NCBI RefSeq assembly: GCF_014649715.1
Contig: NZ_BMTO01000006.1
Span: 1 to 35,041 of the forward strand
DNA: 35,041 nt
DNA from: Streptomyces lateritius
Lineage (GTDB): Bacteria; Actinomycetota; Actinomycetes; Streptomycetales; Streptomycetaceae
Reading direction: 5' to 3'
Part shown: one piece after another, positions 24,921 through 32,328 of the stretch
Position numbering within the stretch: position 1 is the stretch's first letter
Layout of the letters: each line of letters opens with the position of its first letter
The notes under the pieces: generated by a model
Database searches by the model: none
Told to the model about the DNA's origin: nothing
What the model saw: the letters and a program-made list of their open reading frames with translations, nothing else
Made by a program: the position numbers and the translations under genes

Positions 24921-26773
24921 GGCCTGTTCTCCTCCGCGACCTGCTTGGGTCGGATCAGGACGTCGGCGAAGTGCTCTCGCAGGCTGCGCTTGAGCACCTT
25001 GCCCGTGGCTCCGGTCGGGAAGTGCTCCGGTTCGGTGGCGAGCACGGCGCCGCTGAGGGCGGTCAGCCCCTTCGCGCGCAGCGCCGAGTTGAGCCGCTCC
25101 AGCAGGTCGTCAGGGGCGCTCGCGCCCGGGCGGAGCCGGACGGTGGCGAACGGGGCCTGTTTCCCGCCCGGCTCGGGGGCGTTGACGGCGACGACCGCGC
25201 AGTCGGCCACCTCGGGGCAGCCGATCATGACGGCCTCTTCCATGGGGAGGCTGTAGACCGGTCCTCGGACGGTGTGGATGACGTCGGGCACCCGGTCCAC
25301 GTGGAAGAACCGTCCGTCACGGTCCTGGTAGACGATGTCGCCGGTGAGCCAGTAGCCGGAGACCGAGGACTTCTGGGTGAGTTCGGTGTTCCCCCAGTAC
25401 CCGGCCGTCCTGGTGGGGGTCTTCACCCCGAGCCGGCCCGGCCGGCCGGGGCCGAGGATCCGGCCGTCGTCGTCGAGGACGACCGCCCGTTCGACGACGC
25501 GCACGGGTTTGCCGACGCAGCGGTCGTAGTCCTGCTTCTCCGGCTCGCTGACCTTGCGGAACAGCGCCATCCCCATCTCGGAGGAGCCGAGGCCGTCGAC
25601 GAACCGCGAGCCGGGACGGTCGCCGGCCCGAGAACCGAGCCGGGAGCCGAGGCCGGAGCCGAGCCGGGAGCCGAGGCCGGAGCCGAGCCCGCCCGGCCCG
25701 GCGACGGCGGCCAGCCGGCCCGGTCGCCGGCCGTGCCGGATCAGCTCCTTGATGTGCGCCTCGTGTGCGGAGTCGCCGGTGTTGATCCAGGTGTGGACGT
25801 CGCCGACGGCCGAGGGCGACAGGTCGAGCGTGGCCAGTTCCGCCCAGGTCTGGGGGAACGCCACCACGATCGTGGGCCGGAACCAGCGGGCCGCGTCGTG
25901 CACGGCCTCCCCCGAGCTGTCGGCCATGACCAGCGTGGGCAGGCCGAGCAGGGTCGCGGTCATCAGATAGCTGATGCCCGCGGAGTGGGTCTGCGGCAGG
26001 GCGGTCAGCAGCCGGTTGCTCGCCGCGTCGGGGAAGCTGAGCAGCCGGTGACGCTTGCCGAGGAAGAACTGCCGGTGCCCGAAGGTGACGGCCTTCGGCG
26101 GTCCGGTCGTGCCGGAGGTGTGGCAGAGCATGACCAGGTCGTCGTCGCCGTGCCGGTACGGGAAGACGCCCGGCAGCGAGGGCCGGGCGGGCCGCCGGCG
26201 CGGGAACGCGTCCAGCTCCTTCTCGAACGCCAGGTTCTTCGGCAGGGCGCCGGAGGCCCGCAGCCGTTCGAGCCCGTCGGCCGTGGCGACCACCCCGATC
26301 ACGCCGACCCGGCCCAGGTAGTCGGCCGCGACCTCCGGCCGCATCCGGCCGTTGACCAGCGCGGCGATGGCGCCCAGGGAGCTGAGCGCCAGGAAGTGCA
26401 GGAAGGCGTCGACGCCCTCGCCGGCGTAGACGCCGACGGGGTCGCCCTTCTTGACGCCCGCCTTGTGGTACCAGGAGGCGTAGGCGTCCCGTATCTCGGT
26501 GAGCCGGTCGAGGCTGAGCCGCTCGATCTCCTCCTCGCCCTCCTCTCCCACGTCACCCGGGTCACCCGCCGCGCCGCCGCCCCCGGCACCGGGCCCGCCC
26601 GCGCGCTGCGCGAGCAGGAACGGTGCCGAGGGAGCGGGGCTGACGGCGCGGGCGTGGTCGAGGAAACTGCCGACCCCGAGGGCGGGGTCGGCCAGGAGCC
26701 GGAGTCTGGCGCGCAGTGGCATCCGTGCGGCCGGCGCGAGACCCATGCTGATGACACCCGTGTTGTCGCGCAT
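24917..26773 (-). CDS. AMP-forming acyl ligase (ANL superfamily) with a repeat insertion
   Basis: 618 aa. Adenylation motifs in order: TSGTTGPPKAV (219-229), DGLGSSEMG (393-401), WLTGDI (475-480), DRVPDVIHTVRGPVYSLPMEE (about 493-513) and PTGATGKVLKRSL with the catalytic Lys near the C-terminus. It should activate a carboxylate, likely 3,4-AHBA or a derivative; GriC of grixazone and CreM of cremeomycin (a diazotase) are ANL-type relatives acting on similar aromatics, so ligation, reduction or N-N chemistry are all open. Residues about 359-391 are a Gly-Leu-Ser-Arg tandem insertion before motif A5, and residues 55-82 are a Gly/Glu-rich stretch. ATG has GAAAGGA upstream. Middle gene of the VOC-ligase-OMT operon. 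Confidence 0.85.
   Translation of the reverse strand: MRDNTGVISMGLAPAARMPLRARLRLLADPALGVGSFLDHARAVSPAPSAPFLLAQRAGGPGAGGGGAAGDPGDVGEEGEEEIERLSLDRLTEIRDAYASWYHKAGVKKGDPVGVYAGEGVDAFLHFLALSSLGAIAALVNGRMRPEVAADYLGRVGVIGVVATADGLERLRASGALPKNLAFEKELDAFPRRRPARPSLPGVFPYRHGDDDLVMLCHTSGTTGPPKAVTFGHRQFFLGKRHRLLSFPDAASNRLLTALPQTHSAGISYLMTATLLGLPTLVMADSSGEAVHDAARWFRPTIVVAFPQTWAELATLDLSPSAVGDVHTWINTGDSAHEAHIKELIRHGRRPGRLAAVAGPGGLGSGLGSRLGSGLGSRLGSRAGDRPGSRFVDGLGSSEMGMALFRKVSEPEKQDYDRCVGKPVRVVERAVVLDDDGRILGPGRPGRLGVKTPTRTAGYWGNTELTQKSSVSGYWLTGDIVYQDRDGRFFHVDRVPDVIHTVRGPVYSLPMEEAVMIGCPEVADCAVVAVNAPEPGGKQAPFATVRLRPGASAPDDLLERLNSALRAKGLTALSGAVLATEPEHFPTGATGKVLKRSLREHFADVLIRPKQVAEENRP
25635..25689. repeat. 24-bp tandem repeat inside the ligase gene
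   Basis: Two perfect 24-bp units (25635-25658 and 25659-25682) plus 7 bp of a third. On the coding strand each adds the octapeptide GSGLGSRL in frame. It lies in the predicted loop before ANL motif A5. Confidence 0.9.
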
Positions 26774-26809
26774 GCGTTCCTTTCCGCTTCGGGGACCGCT
26801 CGGATCGGA

Positions 26810-27172
26810 TCAGCCCTCGTAGACGGTCAGCTCGTACCCGTCGGGGTCCTTGAACTGGAACTCACGGCCGCAGAAGCCGTCGCACGGCGGCTTGGTGATG
26901 GTCACGCCCTGCTCGGCCACGATCTTGGCGAGACCGTCGGGGTCCTCCGCCTTGATCCAGAGCACGACGCCCCAGCCGAGCTCGGGTACGGCGTCGAGGT
27001 CGATGGTGGCCTGGCGCAGCGCCAGCTTGATGGGCGCGGTGTCGAGGACGGCGGCGGTGGGGACCTTGGAATCGGTCTCCTTGAAGCCGACGACCTCGGT
27101 GTAGAAGCGGCGGGACCGCTCGACGTCACGTACCTGAAGGGTGAGGAAGTTGGGACCGATCGCGTTCGTCAT
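26810..27172 (-). CDS. VOC/glyoxalase-family protein
   Basis: 120 aa, one vicinal-oxygen-chelate domain: LTLQVRDVERSRRFYTEVVGF at the start and FQFKDPDGYELTVYE at the end, with Glu in the usual metal position. Small VOC proteins act as drug-binding resistance proteins or as dioxygenases, isomerases and epimerases; in this cluster self-resistance or a ring-modifying step are both possible. The ATG at 27172 has GGAGAGG 6 nt upstream, better than the in-frame start ten codons earlier. Operator D is 76 nt upstream. First gene of the operon with the ligase and methyltransferase. Confidence 0.85.
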   Translation of the reverse strand: MTNAIGPNFLTLQVRDVERSRRFYTEVVGFKETDSKVPTAAVLDTAPIKLALRQATIDLDAVPELGWGVVLWIKAEDPDGLAKIVAEQGVTITKPPCDGFCGREFQFKDPDGYELTVYEG

Positions 27173-27248
27173 GAGATGCCTCTCCACGGGCCTGTGGGCC
27201 AACGGGCTTTCGACGGGCCCCAGTCTGTTCGCGGGCCGTGGGGCGAGG

Positions 27249-27268
27249 CATCACGTGTTCTCGTGAAC
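27249..27268. promoter_or_regulatory. Cluster operator, copy D
   Basis: CATCACGTGTTCTCGTGAAC, 16 of 20 identical to operator B. It abuts the terminator of the upstream luxR gene and lies 76 nt before the VOC start codon. Confidence 0.7.
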
Positions 27269-27323
27269 TCCCGTACGGCGGAAAGGTCCCGGGTGTGCGG
27301 GATGACATTCCGCCGTACGGGAG
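27268..27323 (-). terminator. luxR terminator
   Basis: Perfect 16-bp inverted repeat: CTCCCGTACGGCGGAA (27268-27283) and TTCCGCCGTACGGGAG (27308-27323), 24-nt loop, starting 9 nt after the luxR stop. Confidence 0.8.
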
Positions 27324-27332
27324 GGGCGGCCG

Positions 27333-30140
27333 TCAGACCGTCTCGTCGAGGGGCAGCGCCTCGTGGGTCAGGACCTGGCGGGTCAGCTCGACGCGGCTCG
27401 TCACACCCAGCTTGGTGAAGCTGTGCCGCAGATGGCTGTCCACCGTGTGCCGGGACAGGAACAGCTTCTCGGCCACCTCCCGGTTGGTCAGTCCCTCGGC
27501 CACGAGCCGTACGACGCGCAGCTCGGACGGCGTCAGCTGGTCCCAGCGCGCCCGCGGTCCGCCGACCGGGTCGGGAACGCGGTCCCGGACCCTCGCCCGG
27601 TCCGCCGCGCGGTCCCGGTCCGCCGCCCGGTCCCGTATCCGCGGCTTGGGACGCAGGCCGAGCGAGCGCAGCGTCTTGCGCACCCGCAGGGCGTCGCCGC
27701 GGGCACCGTGCGTCGTGTACTGCCCGAGCGCCTCGTTCAGGAGCACCACCGCGGCGCTCCGTCCGCCGTGGTGCTCCTCCGCCATGGCGAGGTCCTCGGT
27801 CGCGGCGGCGAGCGCGAGCGGCCGGGGGCCGGAGCGGTAGTGCGTCACGGCGGTACGCAGCCGGCCCACGTCGTTGCGGAGTACGCCCTCGGCGTGGGCC
27901 GCGGCGGCGACGGCGGAGGTCACCGTGGGGTTGCGGGTCGCGACGAGGCGGGCGGCCTCGGCGACGGCGACGGCCCGGTCGGAGTCCCCGATGCGCAGCG
28001 CGGTACGGACCAGGCAGGCACCCGCGTGCGGCTCCTTGGTCAGCAGCAGGGGCCGCCTGGGCAGTCCCGAGTACACGTGGGAGAGCGTGTCGACCGCGGT
28101 GTCCTGGTCCTCGGTCGCGCACTGCAGCAGGGCGGTGACCCACGCCAGGTCCTCGAGGGCGGCTCCGGTGGCGCTCGCCGCGAGCGGGTCGGCGATGCCC
28201 ACGTGCCGCCGGGCCAGGGACAGTTCGTTGCGGTGGATCGCCACCCGGGTGCGCAGGGCGAGCGGGCCCACACCGAGCGAGGGCACGGCGAGCCGTTCGG
28301 CGATGCGTACGGCCGTCGCGGCCTCCGCGTCCGCCTCGTCGAGCTGGCCCGCGGCGAGTTTGAGCTCGGCCCGGTGGTAGTGCCACATCGGCAGGACCCA
28401 GCGCAGGGCCGCGTGGTCGGAGGGGTCGCACTCCTCGGCCAGGATCGCCTCCGCCTGGTCGAACTGGTCGGAGGCGGTGAGCGCGACGGCGAGCCAGAGC
28501 CGGTGGTGGCCGGTGTCGGCGCCGTGCCCGTGGTCATAGGCGACGCGCAGGGCCTCGCGGGCGTGCGCGACGACCTGTCCGTGGCGGCCCTGCGCCCGGG
28601 CGGCGGAGTAGCGCACGGTCGTACGGTAGACGAGGTCGGCGTACCGGCTCGCGTGCGGTGCCTCCGCGGCGACGCCGACGGGCTGGGCGCCGGCCTGGGG
28701 CGCCCCGCCCGTCGGGGCGAGCCCTCCGGCGTGGGTGCGCCAGCCGTCCGGGTCGCGGAGGCCGGTGGTGCCCATCAGGTGGACGGCGTCGGCCATCAGC
28801 TCGGGGTGGATGGGCTCCGCCCGCTCCTCGGCCCACGCGGACCAGGTGGACCAGGCGTCCAGGTCTGCCCGTCCGGCCCGCTCGGCACGGTCCGCCCGGT
28901 CCACCCGGTCGGAGGCGGCGGCGGGCGGGAGCGGGAGCTGGGCGGCCTGCGGAGCCGGCCCGGACAGGCCGGCCACGCTGTGTGAGGCCCGCAGCGCCGC
29001 CGGGTCGGCGGCTCCGGCCGCCGCCGCCCGCTTCTGGCTGAGGATCAGGTGGTCGACGAACTCGGAGGCCGACCGCCCCTCGCGCCAGACGGCGGCCGCC
29101 GCCTCCCGGTGCAGAGCCGTGCGTACGGGTTCCGCGAGACGGACGTAGAGCGCCTGACGGACCAGAGGATGCCGGAAGGTGATCGTCGGCCCCTCCCCCA
29201 CCAGGACGGAGGCGGCGATCAGCTCACCGATGACCGGCAGGAGTTCGACCGGGTTGCGGCCGAGCAGCCCGGCCGCCTCGTGGACGGAGAAGCTCGGTCC
29301 GAGCACGGCCACGGCGTCCAGCACCCGGCGGCTCTCGCAGGAGAGGTCGCGCAGATGGTGGTCGACGGCCCGCAGGAAGCAGGGGGCCGGTTCGTCGTCC
29401 ACGAGGACGGCGATCGGGTCACGTCCCTCGACGCGGATGCGGCCGTCGCTCAGGGAGGTGGCCAGGAGTTCCTTGAGCAGGTAGGGGTTGCCGCCGCTGC
29501 GCGCCGCGAGGGCCAGCACATGGTCGTCGGGCCGGGCGCCGAGGACATGAGCGGTGAGCCGGGCGACGGCGTCCTGCGACAGGGTTCCCAGTTCATGGCG
29601 TACGGCCCCTTCCCGGACGAGCGAGTCGATGGTGTCCTGTGCGTTGTCCCGGACGCGTACCGGCACGCGGGTCAGCAGCCACAGGACCGGTACGGATCGC
29701 GAGGCGCCGATCAGCCCGCGCAGCGCCGCCGCGGTGAGGTCGTCGACGAGGTGGGCGTCGTCAAGCGCCACGAGCAGGGGCTGGGAGCGGGTGGTGCGCC
29801 GGAGGAAGTCGGCGATGACGTCGACGGGGGCCAGGGGGTCGTAGTCCTGACGACCCGTGAGCGGGGTGAGGAACCGGGGCGGAACCGTGTCGCGCAGAAG
29901 CCGGCGCAGCGTGCTGAACGGCACCCTCCGGTCCAATTGCGCCGCTCTGCCGGCGGTCACGGAGAAACCGGCGTTCCTCGCGCTCTCCACGGCCGCCCGT
30001 AACGATTCGCTTTTTCCCACACCCGCGGAACCCTCGAGAACGAGACAGTTCCCCTTCCCGGACGACGTGCGTTCGACGGCTCGGCGTATCTCGTAGAGTG
30101 TGGTCTCCCTACCCAGTAACACGGGCGTGGCGGAGCGCAT
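27333..30140 (-). CDS. LAL-type LuxR pathway regulator
   Basis: 935 aa. P-loop ATPase N-terminus with Walker A GSAGVGKS at 37-44 and Walker B LLVALDDAH about 90 residues later; a long TPR-like middle; and a C-terminal LuxR HTH (LTPSELRVVRLVAEGLTNREVAEKLFLSRHTVDSHL, split around the recognition helix). Large ATP-binding LuxR regulators usually activate one biosynthetic cluster, and this is the only regulator in the operator-defined block. The ATG at 30140 has GGGGGGAT 6 nt upstream; a TTG nine codons earlier is worse. Codon 47 is TTA (30000-30002), directly after Walker A, so full translation should need bldA tRNA. Its own promoter lacks the 20-bp operator, so it may not autoregulate through it. 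The linker before the HTH carries an 18-bp repeat (27601-27635) encoding DRAADR-like units. Confidence 0.9.
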   Translation of the reverse strand: MRSATPVLLGRETTLYEIRRAVERTSSGKGNCLVLEGSAGVGKSESLRAAVESARNAGFSVTAGRAAQLDRRVPFSTLRRLLRDTVPPRFLTPLTGRQDYDPLAPVDVIADFLRRTTRSQPLLVALDDAHLVDDLTAAALRGLIGASRSVPVLWLLTRVPVRVRDNAQDTIDSLVREGAVRHELGTLSQDAVARLTAHVLGARPDDHVLALAARSGGNPYLLKELLATSLSDGRIRVEGRDPIAVLVDDEPAPCFLRAVDHHLRDLSCESRRVLDAVAVLGPSFSVHEAAGLLGRNPVELLPVIGELIAASVLVGEGPTITFRHPLVRQALYVRLAEPVRTALHREAAAAVWREGRSASEFVDHLILSQKRAAAAGAADPAALRASHSVAGLSGPAPQAAQLPLPPAAASDRVDRADRAERAGRADLDAWSTWSAWAEERAEPIHPELMADAVHLMGTTGLRDPDGWRTHAGGLAPTGGAPQAGAQPVGVAAEAPHASRYADLVYRTTVRYSAARAQGRHGQVVAHAREALRVAYDHGHGADTGHHRLWLAVALTASDQFDQAEAILAEECDPSDHAALRWVLPMWHYHRAELKLAAGQLDEADAEAATAVRIAERLAVPSLGVGPLALRTRVAIHRNELSLARRHVGIADPLAASATGAALEDLAWVTALLQCATEDQDTAVDTLSHVYSGLPRRPLLLTKEPHAGACLVRTALRIGDSDRAVAVAEAARLVATRNPTVTSAVAAAAHAEGVLRNDVGRLRTAVTHYRSGPRPLALAAATEDLAMAEEHHGGRSAAVVLLNEALGQYTTHGARGDALRVRKTLRSLGLRPKPRIRDRAADRDRAADRARVRDRVPDPVGGPRARWDQLTPSELRVVRLVAEGLTNREVAEKLFLSRHTVDSHLRHSFTKLGVTSRVELTRQVLTHEALPLDETV

Positions 30141-30302
30141 TTCATCCCCCCGTAACGTAGAGCCCAAGAGGTCGAGTCAGCATGAAGTAAAGCGGATTCG
30201 AACGTGGAACGGCGGGGGAGCCTGTCGGCTGGCGGGATTCCGATGGTGGGTGAGACTCCCCCGTGCGAAGCGGTCTTTCCTTCTCCCTCCCGGCATGCGT
30301 GC

Positions 30303-30341
30303 GCATCCAGGTCCTCCACCGCAGGAGGAGGACCTGGATGC
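30303..30341 (-). terminator. Terminator of the SMR/SDR operon
   Basis: Perfect 15-bp stem GCATCCAGGTCCTCC (30303-30317) / GGAGGACCTGGATGC (30327-30341), 9-nt loop, downstream of the SMR gene. The 160 bp left of it must hold the luxR promoter and show no operator copy. It marks the right border of the cluster. Confidence 0.85.
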
Positions 30342-30418
30342 GGTCTCGCGCGCGCCGGGCTCAGTGTCCTGTCATGGCACCTGTCCCGGCTCCACTCACG
30401 GCTTCTGTCACGGCCCCG

Positions 30419-30733
30419 TCATGCCTCCAGGAGCCGCAGCCCGACGACTCCGCCGATGATCGCCACGATGCAGGCGATCCGGGCGGCCGACGCGGTCTCG
30501 CCGGTGACGAGGCCCGCGACGACCACACCCGCCGCCCCGATGCCGACCCAGACCGCGTAGCCCGTGCCGACCGGCACGTCACGCAGCGCGAAGGTGAGCA
30601 GCACGAAGCTGAGGGCGGAGAAGAAGATGCCGATGACGCTCGGCCACAGCCTGGTGAAGCCGTTCGACTCCTTGAGCGCCAGGGCCCATACGATCTCCAG
30701 GAGACCGGCCAGCGTCAGGATCGCCCATGCCAT
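30419..30733 (-). CDS. SMR-family exporter (SugE/Gdx-like)
   Basis: 104 aa with four hydrophobic helices. Glu13 in LLEIVWAL is the essential proton/substrate-coupling glutamate of small multidrug transporters, and GFTRLWPS plus VPVGTGYAVWVGIGAAG match the SugE (guanidinium or quaternary-ammonium exporter) branch more than EmrE. The start 30733 gives the standard length and has GAAGG upstream; the in-frame GTG at 30793 would overlap the SDR gene. It lies 43 nt after the SDR gene and is probably cotranscribed, both facing the TetR regulator. SugE-type proteins often work as pairs, and no second copy is here. Confidence 0.85.
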   Translation of the reverse strand: MAWAILTLAGLLEIVWALALKESNGFTRLWPSVIGIFFSALSFVLLTFALRDVPVGTGYAVWVGIGAAGVVVAGLVTGETASAARIACIVAIIGGVVGLRLLEA

Positions 30734-30776
30734 CGCGCCCGCCTTCGCTCTCGTGTCGCTCGCCGCACCGGCCTGG

Positions 30777-31517
30777 TCAGGCGACGTAGCCACCGTCGAC
30801 CGCCAGTGACGTCCCGGTGATCCACTGGGCGTCCGGGCCCGCGAGGAAGGCCACGGCTCCGGCGGTGTCCGCGCCCGCGCCGAGCTTCTTGGCCGCGGTC
30901 CGCTGACGCTCCTCCTCGGCCTCCTCCGTGCCGTCGGGGTTCATGTCGGTGACCGTCGGGCCGGGGTCGACGATGTTGGCGGTGATGCCCTGCGGCGCCA
31001 CGTCGTGGGCGAGGCCCTTGGTGAAGCCGATGAGGGCCGACTTGCTCATGGCGTAGAGCGTCACGTCGGGCACGGGCACACGGTTGGCCCAGCAGCTGCC
31101 GATGCTGATGATCCGGCCGCCCTCACCCATGTGCCGCAGGGCGGCCTGGGTGGAGAGGAAGACGGCGCGCACGTGGATCGCGAGCGTCCGGTCGATCTCC
31201 TCCAGCGTCACGTCCCCTATGGGGCCGTAGGGGAAGATGCCGGCGTTGTTGACCAGGATGTCGATGCGGCCGAACTCGCCCGCCGCCCGCTCGACCGACT
31301 CGACGACCGCTGTCGGGTCGGCGCTGTCGGCCTGGAGGGCCAGCCCCTTGCGCCCTAAGGCCTCGATGGACTTGACGACTTCCTGCGCCTTGTCGGCGGC
31401 ACTGACGTAGGTCAGCGCGACGTCCGCTCCCTCCTGGGCCAGCCGGAGGGCGATCGCGGCTCCGATCCCGCGGCTTCCCCCTGTCACCAGTGCCACCTTG
31501 CCATCAAGCTGAGGCAT
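30777..31517 (-). CDS. Classical short-chain dehydrogenase/reductase
   Basis: 246 aa. TGGSRGIG at 12-19 binds NAD(P); NNAG at 90-93; catalytic Ser139/Ser141, Tyr155 and Lys159 (YAMSK); C-terminal ITGTSLAVDGGYVA. Likely an oxidoreductase of ketones or 3-oxoacyl compounds, substrate unknown. ATG at 31517 has GGAG 6 nt upstream. Divergent from the TetR gene and likely its target, with the SMR exporter downstream in one operon. Confidence 0.9.
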   Translation of the reverse strand: MPQLDGKVALVTGGSRGIGAAIALRLAQEGADVALTYVSAADKAQEVVKSIEALGRKGLALQADSADPTAVVESVERAAGEFGRIDILVNNAGIFPYGPIGDVTLEEIDRTLAIHVRAVFLSTQAALRHMGEGGRIISIGSCWANRVPVPDVTLYAMSKSALIGFTKGLAHDVAPQGITANIVDPGPTVTDMNPDGTEEAEEERQRTAAKKLGAGADTAGAVAFLAGPDAQWITGTSLAVDGGYVA

Positions 31518-31555
31518 GTCGCTCCATTCGCGTTTCGCGTTAAACTATTTTTGGG

Positions 31556-31568
31556 CTGGACGATCCAG
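31556..31568. promoter_or_regulatory. TetR operator candidate
   Basis: CTGGACGATCCAG, a perfect palindrome with 5-bp arms, lies in the 104-bp gap between divergent SDR and TetR genes, in an unusually AT-rich stretch (31542-31553) that may hold the promoter. Confidence 0.6.
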
Positions 31569-31621
31569 AAGTACTTAACAGCCCCTACTGCTCACGGTCA
31601 AGGAAAGTCTGAGGAGATGTC

Positions 31622-32236
31622 ATGTCCGAACGGGGGAGACCGCGCGCGTTCGACCGCACGACGGCGCTGCGGCGTGCGATGGAGACGTTCTGGGAGCTGG
31701 GCTACGAAGGCACCAGGCTGACCGACCTGACCGGAGCGATGGGCATCAACTCCGCGAGCCTCTACAACACCTTCGGCTCCAAGGAGCAGTTGTTCCGCGA
31801 GGCGGTCGCGTTCTACAACGACACGACCGGCTCGGCGACGAGCCGGGCGCTGCGGGAGGCGCCGACGGCACGTGCGGCGGTCGAGGCGATGCTGCGCGGC
31901 AACATCGACACCTTCACCGACCCCGGGACGCCGAGCGGCTGCATGATCGTGCTGGCGGCGACGAACTGCGGCACCCAGAACCGGCCGGTCGCCGAGCATC
32001 TGTCCTGGTGGCGCAGGTCCACGGTGGCGGAACTGGAGGAGCGGCTCGAACGGGCGCTCGACGAGGGCGAGTTGCCACCCGGCACGGACGTCCGGAGCGT
32101 CGCCGCCTTCTACGCGACCATCCTGCACGGCATGTCGATCGAGTCGCGTGACGGCGTGTCCCCGGACCGGCTGTCCTCGACGGTGGACTACGCGATGGCG
32201 ATGTGGGACTCGCTGGTCTCCCGGTCCACGGTCTGA
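31622..32236 (+). CDS. TetR-family repressor
   Basis: 204 aa. HTH near residues 25-50 (LTDLTGAMGINSASLYNTFGSKEQLF) and a ligand-binding C-terminal domain with a PSGCMIVLAATN segment common in TetR_C members. ATG at 31622 has GGAGATG upstream. Divergent from the SDR-SMR operon across a short palindrome, the standard layout for local repression relieved by a small molecule. Confidence 0.9.
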   Translation: MSERGRPRAFDRTTALRRAMETFWELGYEGTRLTDLTGAMGINSASLYNTFGSKEQLFREAVAFYNDTTGSATSRALREAPTARAAVEAMLRGNIDTFTDPGTPSGCMIVLAATNCGTQNRPVAEHLSWWRRSTVAELEERLERALDEGELPPGTDVRSVAAFYATILHGMSIESRDGVSPDRLSSTVDYAMAMWDSLVSRSTV

Positions 32237-32276
32237 GGAGACCGTCGAGAGGGGGTGCGGCCGGGGGTACGGCGAA

Positions 32277-32306
32277 GGGCCGCGCGGCGGGGATGCCGCA
32301 CGGCCC
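32277..32306. terminator. Bidirectional terminator
   Basis: 12-bp stem with one mismatch, 32277-32288 against 32295-32306, 6-nt loop, between the convergent TetR and metalloprotease genes. Confidence 0.7.
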
Positions 32307-32328
32307 CAGGCGGGCTGCGCCCGAGTGG

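Noticed and set aside
25635..25689. CRISPR-like direct repeats
   Set aside because: Contiguous units with no spacers, inside a coding region and multiple of three: a coding tandem repeat.
18133..26773. Nitrous-acid/diazo pathway as in cremeomycin
   Set aside because: A flavoprotein, ligase and methyltransferase fit, but no CreD-like lyase or ring hydroxylase is in the window; kept only as a hypothesis.
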